Assembly: GCA_002633085.1 (NCBI GenBank)
Contig: NSIV01000011.1
Location: 24,001 to 88,000 of the forward strand
DNA length: 64,000 nucleotides
Source of the DNA: Curvibacter sp. PD_MW3
GTDB lineage: Bacteria > Pseudomonadota > Gammaproteobacteria > Burkholderiales > Burkholderiaceae_C
Direction of reading: 5' to 3'
In this document: positions 1 through 9,993 of the stretch, piece by piece
Position numbering within the stretch: the first letter of the stretch is position 1
How the letters are laid out: each line of letters begins with the position of its first letter
Program-made: the position numbers and the translations under genes
Notes under the pieces: generated by a model
The model's input: only the letters and a program-made list of their open reading frames with translations
The model's database searches: none
What the model was told of the DNA's origin: nothing

Positions 1-2
1 CG

Positions 3-284
3 CCCCACCCCTTGAGCGACTACGTGCCGGTGGCGGTTTACAAGCTGTTGCTGCACCCGCTGCTGGTGCTGCTGGTGGGCGGCGGCGCCATTCAACTCGG
101 CGTGCCGCTGGCGCGCCCGGCGTTGACCGTGATGGTGCTGGTGGCCGCCCTGCCCAGTGCCAGCAACGTCTCGATGCTGGCCGAACGTTTTGGCGCCGAC
201 AACGGGCGCATCGCCCGCATCATCCTGGTCTCTACTGCAGTGGCCTTCTTGAGCTTCTCGGCCGTCGTGGCCTTGATGACCTAG
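3..284 (+). CDS. AEC family transporter (auxin efflux carrier type), C-terminal part
   Basis: Only the last 93 codons are present; the frame is open to the left edge, so the start lies outside the window. The fragment is almost wholly hydrophobic, with two or three membrane spans. It has the small-residue run VLVAALPSASNVSMLAERFG, typical of the final helices of AEC permeases, which are inner-membrane carriers of organic acids or similar anions. The family match is by recall of this C-terminal pattern. Substrate cannot be inferred, and the upstream gene order is unknown. Confidence 0.75.
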   Translation, partial: PHPLSDYVPVAVYKLLLHPLLVLLVGGGAIQLGVPLARPALTVMVLVAALPSASNVSMLAERFGADNGRIARIILVSTAVAFLSFSAVVALMT

Positions 285-317
285 TTTCCGTTTTCCCCTG
301 GCTGCTCCGGTGCAGCG

Positions 318-354
318 ATAGGTTTGCGCTATTTGATAGATATTTCAAATCAAA
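318..354 (+). promoter_or_regulatory. Possible OxyR binding site upstream of katG
   Basis: ATAG-N7-CTAT (318-332) matches the OxyR half-site spacing exactly. After a 7-nt gap a much weaker second half (ATAT-N7-CAAA) sits where the tetrameric OxyR footprint would continue. katG is a classic OxyR target, so the position is sensible. The second half-site is poor and overlaps a hairpin-forming repeat, so this is an inference. Confidence 0.4.
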
Positions 355-358
355 TAGC
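328..358. repeat. Inverted repeat GCTATTTGAT / ATCAAATAGC
   Basis: Two 10-nt arms are perfectly complementary, separated by 11 nt, in an AT-rich pocket before katG. The arms begin with GCTAT, the same start as the 17-nt mini-repeats elsewhere in the window. The element may be part of the katG regulatory region. Confidence 0.6.
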
Positions 359-413
359 TAATCCAATAGTCAAACTCTAAACTTGAACCACTTTCAAGTT
401 AAAGGAGTACCGT

Positions 414-497
414 ATGACCACTGCCTATCTGCAAGCCCATGCCCAGCGTCAGCCGTCCTGGCTTGAATGCCTGGCCACCCTGGCACAAGCCAGCTGA
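414..497 (+). CDS. 27-residue leader ORF upstream of katG
   Basis: A short open frame starts with ATG seven bases after a strong Shine-Dalgarno run (AAAGGAG) and ends 45 nt before katG. The peptide begins MTTAYLQAHAQRQ and ends LATLAQAS. I recognise no family. The strong ribosome site, the same direction and the position inside the presumed katG leader make it a candidate small protein or regulatory leader peptide. It could also be the remnant of a longer gene. The ribosome site is visible; expression is inference. Confidence 0.45.
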   Translation: MTTAYLQAHAQRQPSWLECLATLAQAS

Positions 498-533
498 GAC
501 GTCTCGTCGGAACGTCAACATCACAAGCACTAG

Positions 534-2699
<2,166 letters not shown>

Positions 2700-2720
2700 G
2701 CCGCCTGCGGGTTGGAAAGA

Positions 2721-2746
2721 CAAAGGCCGCCTTCGGGCGGCCTTTG
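2721..2746. terminator. Bidirectional rho-independent terminator between katG and the cytochrome c gene
   Basis: CAAAGGCCGCC and GGCGGCCTTTG form an 11-bp perfect stem closed by the very stable TTCG tetraloop. Both sides are A/T-rich (AAAGA on the left, TCTT on the right), so it can end transcripts from both convergent genes. Confidence 0.88.
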
Positions 2747-2783
2747 TCTTCTGGCCGGCGATGCGCGCGCAGGCCGTGGGGCT

Positions 2784-3290
2784 TCAGGGCTGGGGCCGGC
2801 CGGGGCCCTGGGTGCCTTCGGAACGTGCCGCCAGATAGGCATACAGGTCCATGATCTGGGCACTGACAACAGGCTCGCCCTGCCAGGCCGGCATCGTCAG
2901 CGGGGCGTCTTTGCGTTGCATGATCACTTCGACCTGTGTTTCCCGCGCTGCACCAGGGGTGGTGGCTTGTGTCGGGGGCAGCGTCCAGTCGTAGCGCTGG
3001 AGCACGAGGCCGGCGAAGCGGCGCGGGCCAATGTCTTTCATGCGTGGCAGGAGGTTGGGGGCGTTGATCGTGCCGGTGGCATCCGTGCCATGGCAGCTTG
3101 CGCAGCGTTCCTGGAAGACGCGCCAGCCGACGTAGACCGATCCTGGTGGCTTGGTGCGCTGGGCGATTTCCTGTGCTGGCTGGCGGTTCAGCCATTCGGC
3201 GGAACAGCCGGCCAGCAGGAGCGCGGCCAACAGGGCGGCGCCATACAAGTGACCACGGCGCTGACGTGTGGACGTTGAAAACTGGGTCAT
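2784..3290 (-). CDS. Single-haem cytochrome c lipoprotein
   Basis: A 168-residue protein with an N-terminal membrane segment ending in a lipobox (LLAGC, acyl-Cys29), then one class I cytochrome c domain. Haem is bound by CASCH (Cys63, Cys66, His67), and M133 in PLTMPAW is the likely axial methionine. It probably carries electrons in the periplasm, anchored by lipid. Three ATG codons stand in tandem; the third is chosen because AGAAGGA lies seven bases before it. The electron partner is not evident. It sits convergent to katG, and no operon partner is close. Confidence 0.85.
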   Translation of the reverse strand: MTQFSTSTRQRRGHLYGAALLAALLLAGCSAEWLNRQPAQEIAQRTKPPGSVYVGWRVFQERCASCHGTDATGTINAPNLLPRMKDIGPRRFAGLVLQRYDWTLPPTQATTPGAARETQVEVIMQRKDAPLTMPAWQGEPVVSAQIMDLYAYLAARSEGTQGPGRPQP

Positions 3291-3418
3291 CATCATTTCC
3301 TTCTCTGGGCTGGAGGTGCTGTCATCCAAGGTGCCTCTTCAGCTTCATTATGCGTGGGCTTGTGGCTGACTTGGTTGGTGCTGCGCTGCGGCCTTGATGC
3401 ACGTCAGATGGCCCGACA

Positions 3419-4783
3419 TCACAGTCGGCGGATCGGCTTTCTCTTCCACGCCAGCCGGTAATAAGCCGTCTGCATGACCAGCATCGCCAGAAAGGCGATC
3501 GGGTAGGACGCCCAAATGCCGTTCAAGCCATAGAGCTGGTTCAAGACCCAGGCCACTGGAATTTCTATGCCCGCAATGGCGAACATCGTGATGGCCGTGG
3601 GCATCAGCACGGTGCCGCTGGCGCGCATCAAACCCGACAGCACCATCGACATGCCCATGATCACGCTGCTCCACAGCATGCTGTGCAGCAGCGTCTGCGC
3701 CATGTCCACCACGGCCACGTCGGTGATGAACAAACCGAGGATGTGGCGCGAGAAAAGATAACCCAGCAGCACCAGCGAACCGGTCAACACCAGGTTCATC
3801 GTGATGCCGGTGCGGGCGATCTTGCCCAGGGTGTGGCCGCGCCCGGCACCAATGGCCTGGGCTGCCAGGATGGAAGCCGTGATGGCGATGGAGATGGCCG
3901 GGAACTGCACGTACGAGACGATCTGGTTCACCGCGCCGTAAGCCGCCGTGGCTTGCGAACCATGGCGGTTGACCAGGAACAGGACGGCGATCTCGGCCAC
4001 CGAGATGGTGATCATCGACAAGGCCGTGGGCAGACCGACGAACAGGATCTTGACCAGAATGCTGCGGTCAATGCGCAGGTGCTTGATAAATGCCGCGTTG
4101 GGTGCCAGCGGGTGGTGCTTGCGCAGGAGGTACCAGGCCGTCCAGCCCAGCGCGATCAGGAAAGACACCACTGCGGCATAAGCGCCGCTGGTCACACCCA
4201 GACGGGGCAGGCCGGCCCAGCCCTGAATCAGTGCCGGTGTGACCAGCAGGCTGACGACGGTGGAGATCAGCAGCGTCAGCAGCGACGTGGTGGTGTCGCC
4301 GACGCCGCGCAGCATGGACGTGACCAGCAAGAACAGGAACAGGCCGGGGGCGGCGATCAGCATGATGCGGGCATAGGCCGTGGCTTCCGGCAGGATGTCG
4401 GCCGGCGTATCCAGGGCGCGCAGCATCATCTCGGTGAACGAGCCGCCAAAGGCAGCCACCGCCAGTCCTGCGTACAGGCCCACCATCAGCGTGGTGCCGG
4501 CGATGGCCTTGACGCGACCCAACTCCTTGGCGCCCCAGGCCTGGCCGATGAGGATGGCGGCACCCGCACCCAGGCCGATCATGAAGGCGATGAAAAAGAA
4601 CAGCACCGGAAACAACGCCGACACCGCGGCCATGGCCTTCACGCCCAGCATCTGCCCCAGGTAGATGTTGTTCACCGTGCCGGAAAGCGCTTGCAGGATA
4701 TTGCTGACAATCATTGGGCCCAGGAAGGCCAGGTAGACCTTCCACAGAACGGGCGACGATTGGATGGACTCAGTGGTGTTCAT
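3419..4783 (-). CDS. MATE family efflux transporter
   Basis: A polytopic inner-membrane protein of 454 residues with about twelve hydrophobic segments. The pattern is that of multidrug and toxin extrusion carriers: two repeated halves, with GQAWGAKELGRVKAIAG near the start of the first half and a similar AQAIGAGRGHTLGKIARTG in the second. It probably exports organic cations or drugs by Na+ or H+ antiport. The start overlaps the stop of the DUF2239 gene by four bases (ATGA), so the two are translationally coupled and share one tightly operator-flanked promoter. Substrate is unknown. Confidence 0.9.
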   Translation of the reverse strand: MNTTESIQSSPVLWKVYLAFLGPMIVSNILQALSGTVNNIYLGQMLGVKAMAAVSALFPVLFFFIAFMIGLGAGAAILIGQAWGAKELGRVKAIAGTTLMVGLYAGLAVAAFGGSFTEMMLRALDTPADILPEATAYARIMLIAAPGLFLFLLVTSMLRGVGDTTTSLLTLLISTVVSLLVTPALIQGWAGLPRLGVTSGAYAAVVSFLIALGWTAWYLLRKHHPLAPNAAFIKHLRIDRSILVKILFVGLPTALSMITISVAEIAVLFLVNRHGSQATAAYGAVNQIVSYVQFPAISIAITASILAAQAIGAGRGHTLGKIARTGITMNLVLTGSLVLLGYLFSRHILGLFITDVAVVDMAQTLLHSMLWSSVIMGMSMVLSGLMRASGTVLMPTAITMFAIAGIEIPVAWVLNQLYGLNGIWASYPIAFLAMLVMQTAYYRLAWKRKPIRRL

Positions 4784-5376
4784 GCTTGAAAGGCCTCGGC
4801 CAGCAGCTTTTTCAGGTGCGTTTGCACATCCACCGGCCAGGCGGCGATCCGTGCTTCCAGGCCGGCTTGATCGCCGGCAAACAGAGCCCGGCTGGCTTCT
4901 TCGAAGCCCGCTTCGTGTCCGGCCATGGTGGCCATGAATTTGTAGCCCACCTCCCGGCTCTGCCGGGCGCGATCCTTCCCTTCGGATGACAAACGGGCCG
5001 CCTCCACCAACTTGCGCAGCGCCACCGAGGCGCCACCGGGCTGCTGGCCCAGCCACTCCCAGTGCCGTGGCAACAGGGTCACTTCCCGTGCCACCACGCC
5101 AAGTTTGGGGCGGCCAGGGCCGCGAGTTGCTTCGGGGCTGGGCTGGGGCGTGGCAGGCACGCCCAGCCGGGCCGCAAAGTCTTGCGCCGAGCCACGCCAG
5201 TCCAGTTCGATCGTCTCGCTGGTGGTGTCGTTGAAGACCAGCACCGGCGGCGGGTTGGGGTTGCCGGCACTGCAGTCCAGCGCGGCTTTGGCCAGCGGGG
5301 CCACGTCCTTGAGTTCGCCTGTGGCGATGCAGCGACTGCCCTCAAAGGCGGTGCATGGTGTGCGGAGCCAATCCAT
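4780..5376 (-). CDS. DUF2239 family protein
   Basis: A 198-residue soluble protein that I match to DUF2239 by its opening (TAFEGSRCIATGELKDVAPLAKAALD), the central VLVFNDTTSETIELDWRGS stretch, and the helical C-terminal half. No catalytic motif is apparent and the biochemical role of the family is unknown to me. It is the first gene of a two-gene unit with the MATE exporter. The start codon abuts the third palindromic element of the promoter region, and only a poor ribosome site is visible. The C-terminal half contains VVAREVTLLPRHWEWL, typical of the family. Confidence 0.85.
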   Translation of the reverse strand: MDWLRTPCTAFEGSRCIATGELKDVAPLAKAALDCSAGNPNPPPVLVFNDTTSETIELDWRGSAQDFAARLGVPATPQPSPEATRGPGRPKLGVVAREVTLLPRHWEWLGQQPGGASVALRKLVEAARLSSEGKDRARQSREVGYKFMATMAGHEAGFEEASRALFAGDQAGLEARIAAWPVDVQTHLKKLLAEAFQA

Positions 5377-5378
5377 AA

Positions 5379-5449
5379 ATTACCCGGATAAAATTGAAAA
5401 ATCAAATTATACCCGGGTATAAATAATTCTGCAATTTCATCCGGGTAAT
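5379..5449 (-). promoter_or_regulatory. Promoter with three palindromic operator elements before DUF2239-MATE
   Basis: Reading leftward there is a near-consensus sigma70 promoter: TTGCAG (5434-5429), 17 nt, TATAAT (5411-5406). The -10 lies inside the perfect 16-bp palindrome TTATACCCGGGTATAA (5407-5422). Flanking it, ATTACCCGGATAAAATTG (5379-5396) is the inverted copy of 5432-5449 with one mismatch. All three contain an ACCCGG core, so one dimeric repressor could occlude the -35, the -10 and the start codon. No regulator gene is adjacent. Confidence 0.75.
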
Positions 5450-5462
5450 AAATGGCCTTGGG

Positions 5463-7607
5463 TCAAATCGTCAGGGGATCAACGTCCACGGCCCAGCGGA
5501 TCAGCCCCTTGCCTTCCGGCCCCTGTCGAACTTCATGCAACACGTCATGCCAGTCCGCCAGGAAGCGCTGCAGTGCGGCGCGCGAAGCGCTTTCGATCAG
5601 CATCTGCGCCCGTTCCACATTGGCCACGCGTTGCACGCTCATGGGCACGGCCGGGTAGAGCGTGACGTTCAGTGCCGTAGCGGTCTCGGTACCGAGTGAG
5701 CTGGCTGCGTTCAGGAAGGCTTGTGCCGTTTCCTGCGTGCGTGCCTCGGCCCGCACCAAAGCCTGGAAGCTGAAAGGCGGCAGGCCAGCCTGTTCGCGTT
5801 CCAGCAACTCCTGGGCGGCAAAGGCAGGGTAGTCGTGTTTCTTCAGGGCCTCGAACAGCGGGTGTGCCGGGTGGAAAGTCTGCACCCACATCTCGCTCTC
5901 GCCGCTGATGCCGGCATCGCGTCCGGCGCGGCCTGCGGCCTGCATCAGCAGGCTGAACAGGCGTTCCGGCGCGCGGAAGTCGCTGGAGAACAGGGCGCTG
6001 TCGGCGTTGACGGCGGCCACCAGGGTGATGCGGCGGAAGTCGTGGCCCTTGGCAATCATCTGCGTGCCGACCAGTACATCGATTTCACCCGCATGCACCT
6101 GCGCCAGTTGCGACTCCAGTTCGCCCTTGTGCTTGGTGGTGTCGGCGTCAATGCGCACGATGCGCACGGCGCCACCATCCGGGCGTTTCACATCGCCCAG
6201 CAACTCGGCCAGATGTTCTTCCAGCCGCTCGGTGCCGCGGCCCATGGGGCGGATGTCCGGGTTGCCGCAGGCCGGGCAGGCACGCGGCACGCGCTCGGTG
6301 AAGCCGCAATGGTGACAGCGCAGCGTGCGGTCGATCTTGTGGAATACGCGAAAGGCGCTGCAGTAGGGGCACTCGCTCTTCCAGTCGCAGTCTGTGCAAT
6401 GCAATACCGGCGCGTAGCCGCGGCGGTTCAAGAACATCATGCTCTGCTCACCGCGGGCGATGCGCGCCTTGATCGCCTCCACCAGCGGCGGCGAGAACAC
6501 CGCATGTTTGGGCTGGTGGTTCATGTCCACCCGTCGCACCAGCGGCAGGCCGCTGGCCGGGTTGTGGCGGCCGTCCGCGGAGACGGCGGGCTCGTTGTTG
6601 CCGCCCACGCGGCTGGGCATGTGCAGGCGCACGTAGCGTCCGCCCTCGGCGGCTGGGCGGCTGTGGTGCCAGCTCTCCAGCGAGGGCGTGGCCGAGCCGA
6701 GGATGACCTTGGCGCCCTCCAGTTTGCCGCGGTAGACCGCCAGGTCGCGCGCCGAGTAGCGCGCGCCTTCCTGCTGCTTGTAGCTCGGGTCGTGTTCCTC
6801 GTCGACCACGATCAGCCGCAGCTTCGGCAGGGAGGCGAACACCGCCATGCGCGTGCCCAGCACAATGCGCGCCGCGCCGCTGTGGGCGGCCAGCCAGCTG
6901 GCCAAGCGCTGCGGGTTGGTCATGCCGCTGTGCAGCGACACCACCGCCTGCTCGCCGTACAGCGGGCCGAAGCGTTCAATGAAGCGCGCCTCCAGCTGCG
7001 GCGTGAGGTTGATCTCGGGCACCATCACCAGGGCCTGCGCTTGCGGATCACTCTCCAGCAAAGCTTGCACGCAGCGCAGGTAGACCTCGGTCTTGCCGCT
7101 GCCGGTGGCGCCGAACAGCAGAAAGGGCCCGGCCTGGGTCTCGATCTGAGCGATGACGTCCGTTTGCTCGGGCGTCAGCGTCAGCGGGGCGCGGGTCGGG
7201 TCGGCGGCTGCGGTGCTGGCTGGGGCGGCCTTGGCCTGCCGTTTGAGCCGGCGTGCCAGTTGCTCGGCACTGAGTTCGCGCAACTGCGGCGGCAGGGCGG
7301 CCAGCGCCACCTCGCCCAGCGAGCGCTGGTAGTAGCCGGCGGCAAAGCCGACCAGTTGCCGCCAGGCATCGGTCAGCGGGCTCAGGCTGTCCAGCGCGGC
7401 CGTGATGGGGCGGGTCTTGTCGGCGTCGAACGGGGTGGTCTCGCCATCGGCGGATGCATCCCACACCACGCCCAGGGTCTCGCGCTTGCCGAAAGGGACA
7501 CGCACCAAGGTGCCGGCGGCAAGTGCCAACTCACTTCGGTAACTCAACGGCCCGGCCACCTGGCTGTGTGCCGGGGTCTGGACCAGAACCGAAAGCCAGT
7601 GCGTCAT
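5463..7607 (-). CDS. priA: Primosomal replication helicase PriA
   Basis: A 714-residue 3'-5' DNA helicase that recognises stalled forks and D-loops and reloads the replicative helicase. The N-terminal 3'-DNA-binding domain covers about the first 110 residues. The helicase has Walker A GATGSGKT (166-173) and the DEEH box (269-272). Paired cysteines that bind two zinc ions appear in CTDCDWKSECPYC and in CHHCGF...CPACG. A glycine-rich AAGRAGRD helicase motif VI follows. Length and domain order are normal. It is divergent from nothing; the 340-bp gap before it carries DnaA-box-like and palindromic sequences. Confidence 0.97.
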   Translation of the reverse strand: MTHWLSVLVQTPAHSQVAGPLSYRSELALAAGTLVRVPFGKRETLGVVWDASADGETTPFDADKTRPITAALDSLSPLTDAWRQLVGFAAGYYQRSLGEVALAALPPQLRELSAEQLARRLKRQAKAAPASTAAADPTRAPLTLTPEQTDVIAQIETQAGPFLLFGATGSGKTEVYLRCVQALLESDPQAQALVMVPEINLTPQLEARFIERFGPLYGEQAVVSLHSGMTNPQRLASWLAAHSGAARIVLGTRMAVFASLPKLRLIVVDEEHDPSYKQQEGARYSARDLAVYRGKLEGAKVILGSATPSLESWHHSRPAAEGGRYVRLHMPSRVGGNNEPAVSADGRHNPASGLPLVRRVDMNHQPKHAVFSPPLVEAIKARIARGEQSMMFLNRRGYAPVLHCTDCDWKSECPYCSAFRVFHKIDRTLRCHHCGFTERVPRACPACGNPDIRPMGRGTERLEEHLAELLGDVKRPDGGAVRIVRIDADTTKHKGELESQLAQVHAGEIDVLVGTQMIAKGHDFRRITLVAAVNADSALFSSDFRAPERLFSLLMQAAGRAGRDAGISGESEMWVQTFHPAHPLFEALKKHDYPAFAAQELLEREQAGLPPFSFQALVRAEARTQETAQAFLNAASSLGTETATALNVTLYPAVPMSVQRVANVERAQMLIESASRAALQRFLADWHDVLHEVRQGPEGKGLIRWAVDVDPLTI

Positions 7608-7949
7608 GGAAAAGCCGGAGTTGGGGTGAATTCTTGATGTTGACTTCCGGAAATGCCCCTAAGTGCTTGATCTGGAAGGCTTTTGTAAAGCATTCAAAGT
7701 TTCTGTGGATAACTTTGTTGATATCGCGTATCGATTCAGGCCGAAGCCTTGAAAATCAAGGCTTTTCTTGAAATGCCCACAAAAAAAGCAAAGCGCAATA
7801 CCCTTATAAATCAATCACTTAGGTTCGCTATCGGTTTTATAGCGGCAATCCCCCATTTGGGGGATTGATTCTGCACCGCAGCACAGCTTTTGTGCATAAG
7901 TCAGGATTCACCAACCTGTTCTGGGGCATGCCAGGTCTAGGGAAAACCA
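7608..7949. other. Intergenic region upstream of priA
   Basis: No gene is supported here. It is AT-richer than its surroundings. It holds a consensus DnaA box TGTGGATAA (7704-7712), a weaker TGTGCATAA near 7893, a 17-nt GCTAT...ATAGC mini-repeat (7827-7843), and a perfect inverted repeat CAATCCCCCA / TGGGGGATTG (7846-7867) with only 2 nt between arms. Confidence 0.6.
7846..7867. repeat. Perfect 10-bp inverted repeat CAATCCCCCA-TT-TGGGGGATTG
   Basis: The 2-nt spacer is too short for a good hairpin loop and no T-run follows, so a protein-binding site is likelier than a terminator. The binding factor is unknown. It lies about 240 bp upstream of priA and just beyond the 3' end of hemE. Confidence 0.6.
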
Positions 7950-9068
7950 CTATTTCCGCATCTTCCGGGAGTGTTCGTGCACCGCCTGCACCAGGGCGGC
8001 CACATGCTCGGGCGGGGTGTACTGGCTGATGCCGTGGCCCAGGTTGAAGATGTGGGTCGGGCCGGTGGCATCCGGCTGGCCTGCCGGGGCGCGGTGCGGC
8101 GTGCCGAAGCTCTCCAGCACTTTTTTCACCTCGGCTTCAATCGCGGCCGGCGGGGCAAACAGCACATTCGGGTCGATATTGCCTTGCAGCGCCTTGTGCG
8201 CGCCAACCAAGGCACGGGCCTTGCCCAGGTTCACGGTCCAGTCCAGGCCGAGCACGTCGCAATCGAGTTGGCCCATCTCTTCCAGCCACAGGCCACCGCC
8301 CTTGGTGAAGACGATGCGCGGCACCACCTTGCCGTCCACGCCGGTGCGCTTGAGCTGGGCCAGCACGCGGGCTGTGTAGGCCAGGCTGAACTGCTGGAAG
8401 GCACCGTCGGCCAGCACGCCGCCCCAGCTGTCGAAAATCATCACCGCCTGGGCGCCGGCATCGATCTGGGTGTTGAGGTAGGTCGCCACGGCATCGGCGT
8501 TGACCTGCAGGATCTGGTGCATCAGGTCCGGGCGGCTGTACAGCATGGTCTTGACCTGGCGGTAGTCGTCCGAGCCGGCGCCTTCGACCATGTAGCAGGC
8601 CAGCGTCCAGGGGCTGCCGGAAAAACCGATCAGCGGCACGCGGCCGTCCAGCGCCTTGCGGATCGAGGTCACGGCATCGAACACGTAGCGCAGCTTGTCC
8701 ATGTCCGGCACGGCCAGCTTGGCGACGGCCGCCTCGTCGCGCACGGCGGTGGCAAAACGCGGGCCCTCGCCCTGGGCGAAGGACAGGCCCAGGCCCATGG
8801 CGTCGGGCACGGTCAGGATGTCGCTGAACAGGATGGCGGCATCGAGCGGGTAGCGCTCCAGCGGCTGCAGCGTGACTTCGGTGGCGTAGTCCACGTTGGT
8901 GGCCAGAGCCATGAAGCTGCCAGCTTTGGCGCGCGTGGCGCAGTACTCGGGCAGGTAGCGGCCGGCCTGGCGCATCAGCCAGACGGGGGTGTGGTCGGTG
9001 GCCTGGCGCAGGCAGGCGCGCAGGAAAGTGTCGTTGCGCAGGGGGGCGAAGCTGGGGGTAGAACTCAT
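7950..9068 (-). CDS. hemE: Uroporphyrinogen decarboxylase
   Basis: Removes the four acetate carboxyls of uroporphyrinogen III to give coproporphyrinogen III in haem synthesis; cytoplasmic homodimer. The 372 residues carry the family signatures [15 protein letters not shown] near residue 28 and [16 protein letters not shown], plus SWGGVL in the substrate pocket. The start at MSSTPSF is preceded by GGGGG and gives the usual length; an upstream in-frame extension is rich in Arg/Gly and is rejected. It precedes priA in the same direction but is separated from it by 340 bp. Confidence 0.97.
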   Translation of the reverse strand: MSSTPSFAPLRNDTFLRACLRQATDHTPVWLMRQAGRYLPEYCATRAKAGSFMALATNVDYATEVTLQPLERYPLDAAILFSDILTVPDAMGLGLSFAQGEGPRFATAVRDEAAVAKLAVPDMDKLRYVFDAVTSIRKALDGRVPLIGFSGSPWTLACYMVEGAGSDDYRQVKTMLYSRPDLMHQILQVNADAVATYLNTQIDAGAQAVMIFDSWGGVLADGAFQQFSLAYTARVLAQLKRTGVDGKVVPRIVFTKGGGLWLEEMGQLDCDVLGLDWTVNLGKARALVGAHKALQGNIDPNVLFAPPAAIEAEVKKVLESFGTPHRAPAGQPDATGPTHIFNLGHGISQYTPPEHVAALVQAVHEHSRKMRK

Positions 9069-9178
9069 ACCCCCGATTGTCGCAGGTGCACCGCCAGTCC
9101 CCCCGCGCTCGCACTTCGTGCCGTTCGCGGCCCTCTCCCCAGGCATCGCTCGTCGCCTGGGGGGCTCGGCGACTGGCC

Positions 9179-9550
9179 TTAGCGGGCCAGCCGCACTTCG
9201 AGGATCTCGAAGTTGATGGCCTCGCGGTAGATGCGTTCGTCGTGCAGGACCAGGTGCAGCAGGATCTTGGGTGCCTGGGCCGTGACCAACCGGTGCCCCG
9301 CCACGCCGAGGACGACCAGGGCCAGGCCGGCCCAGGGGTAGCCGCTCAGCGCCAATGCGGCGCCGATGCCGACCAGCGGCAGGGCGATGAAGGTCAGCAG
9401 CAGGCGGTGGCGCACGTATTTGCGCGCCTTCTCCGGGTTGATGATGATGCGAAAACGCCCGGCCGGCAGGCCGGCACGGAATTCCTGGTGTGAAACCTCC
9501 ACGGTCTGGGGCTGGTCGGCCGTGTCGGTGTCAGATGTTGTCTCGCTCAT
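9179..9550 (-). CDS. Small conserved membrane protein of unknown function
   Basis: A 123-residue protein with a polar, acidic N-terminus, a basic stretch ([11 protein letters not shown]), two adjoining transmembrane helices (about residues 50-85), and a soluble C-terminal tail. I do not recognise a named family. The layout suggests a hairpin inner-membrane protein with both ends in the cytoplasm. It lies in a leftward run between the CoA-binding protein and hemE, with 10 nt to the former, so it may share its transcript. Confidence 0.7.
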   Translation of the reverse strand: MSETTSDTDTADQPQTVEVSHQEFRAGLPAGRFRIIINPEKARKYVRHRLLLTFIALPLVGIGAALALSGYPWAGLALVVLGVAGHRLVTAQAPKILLHLVLHDERIYREAINFEILEVRLAR

Positions 9551-9560
9551 ATTTTTGTAC

Positions 9561-9977
9561 TCAGGCCCGGGTGCGGGCGGCGTGGTCGATCTTCAGGCAA
9601 CGATTCTGCACCACGGCCAGGCCGGCCGCGCGCGCCTTGTCCGCGGCGGCCGCATGTTCGACGCCAAGTTGCATCCACACCGCCTGAGCTCCGATGGCAA
9701 TCGCCTCGTCGACGATGGGCGGGATGTCGGCGCTGTTGCGAAAGCAGTTCACCAACTCGATGCGCTCGTGCTTTGCCGCTTCGCTCAGGCTGGGGTAGAC
9801 CTTCTCGCCCAGGATCTCGCCGCTGGCATTCGGGTTGACCGGCACGATGCGCCAGCCGTGCGCTTGCATGTAGCGCGCCACCTGGTAGCTGTCGCGATGC
9901 GGTTTGGGCGACAGACCGACCACCGCCACGGTGCGGCAGTGGTCGAGGATGGTGCGGATCGCGTCGGTCTGGTCCAT
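9561..9977 (-). CDS. CoA-binding domain protein (YccU type)
   Basis: A 138-residue Rossmann-like protein with TVAVVGLSPKPHRDSYQVARYM at the nucleotide-binding start and the later VWMQLGVEH and VVQNRCLKID segments, matching the CoA_binding_2 family. Members bind CoA in their single domain and have no settled reaction. The start at MDQTDAI gives the usual family length and lies 16 nt from the stop of the DsbD-type gene, in the same direction, suggesting cotranscription. Confidence 0.85.
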   Translation of the reverse strand: MDQTDAIRTILDHCRTVAVVGLSPKPHRDSYQVARYMQAHGWRIVPVNPNASGEILGEKVYPSLSEAAKHERIELVNCFRNSADIPPIVDEAIAIGAQAVWMQLGVEHAAAADKARAAGLAVVQNRCLKIDHAARTRA

Positions 9978-9993
9978 GGTCACGTGGGCATGC

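Noticed and set aside
5721..7637. A 638-residue open frame on the plus strand opposite priA
   Set aside because: Composition is His/Ala/Arg-rich without known domains, and it is the mirror of priA codon bias.
7608..7949. Possible origin of replication from the DnaA box
   Set aside because: Only one good box, and no dnaA, dnaN or gyrB nearby.
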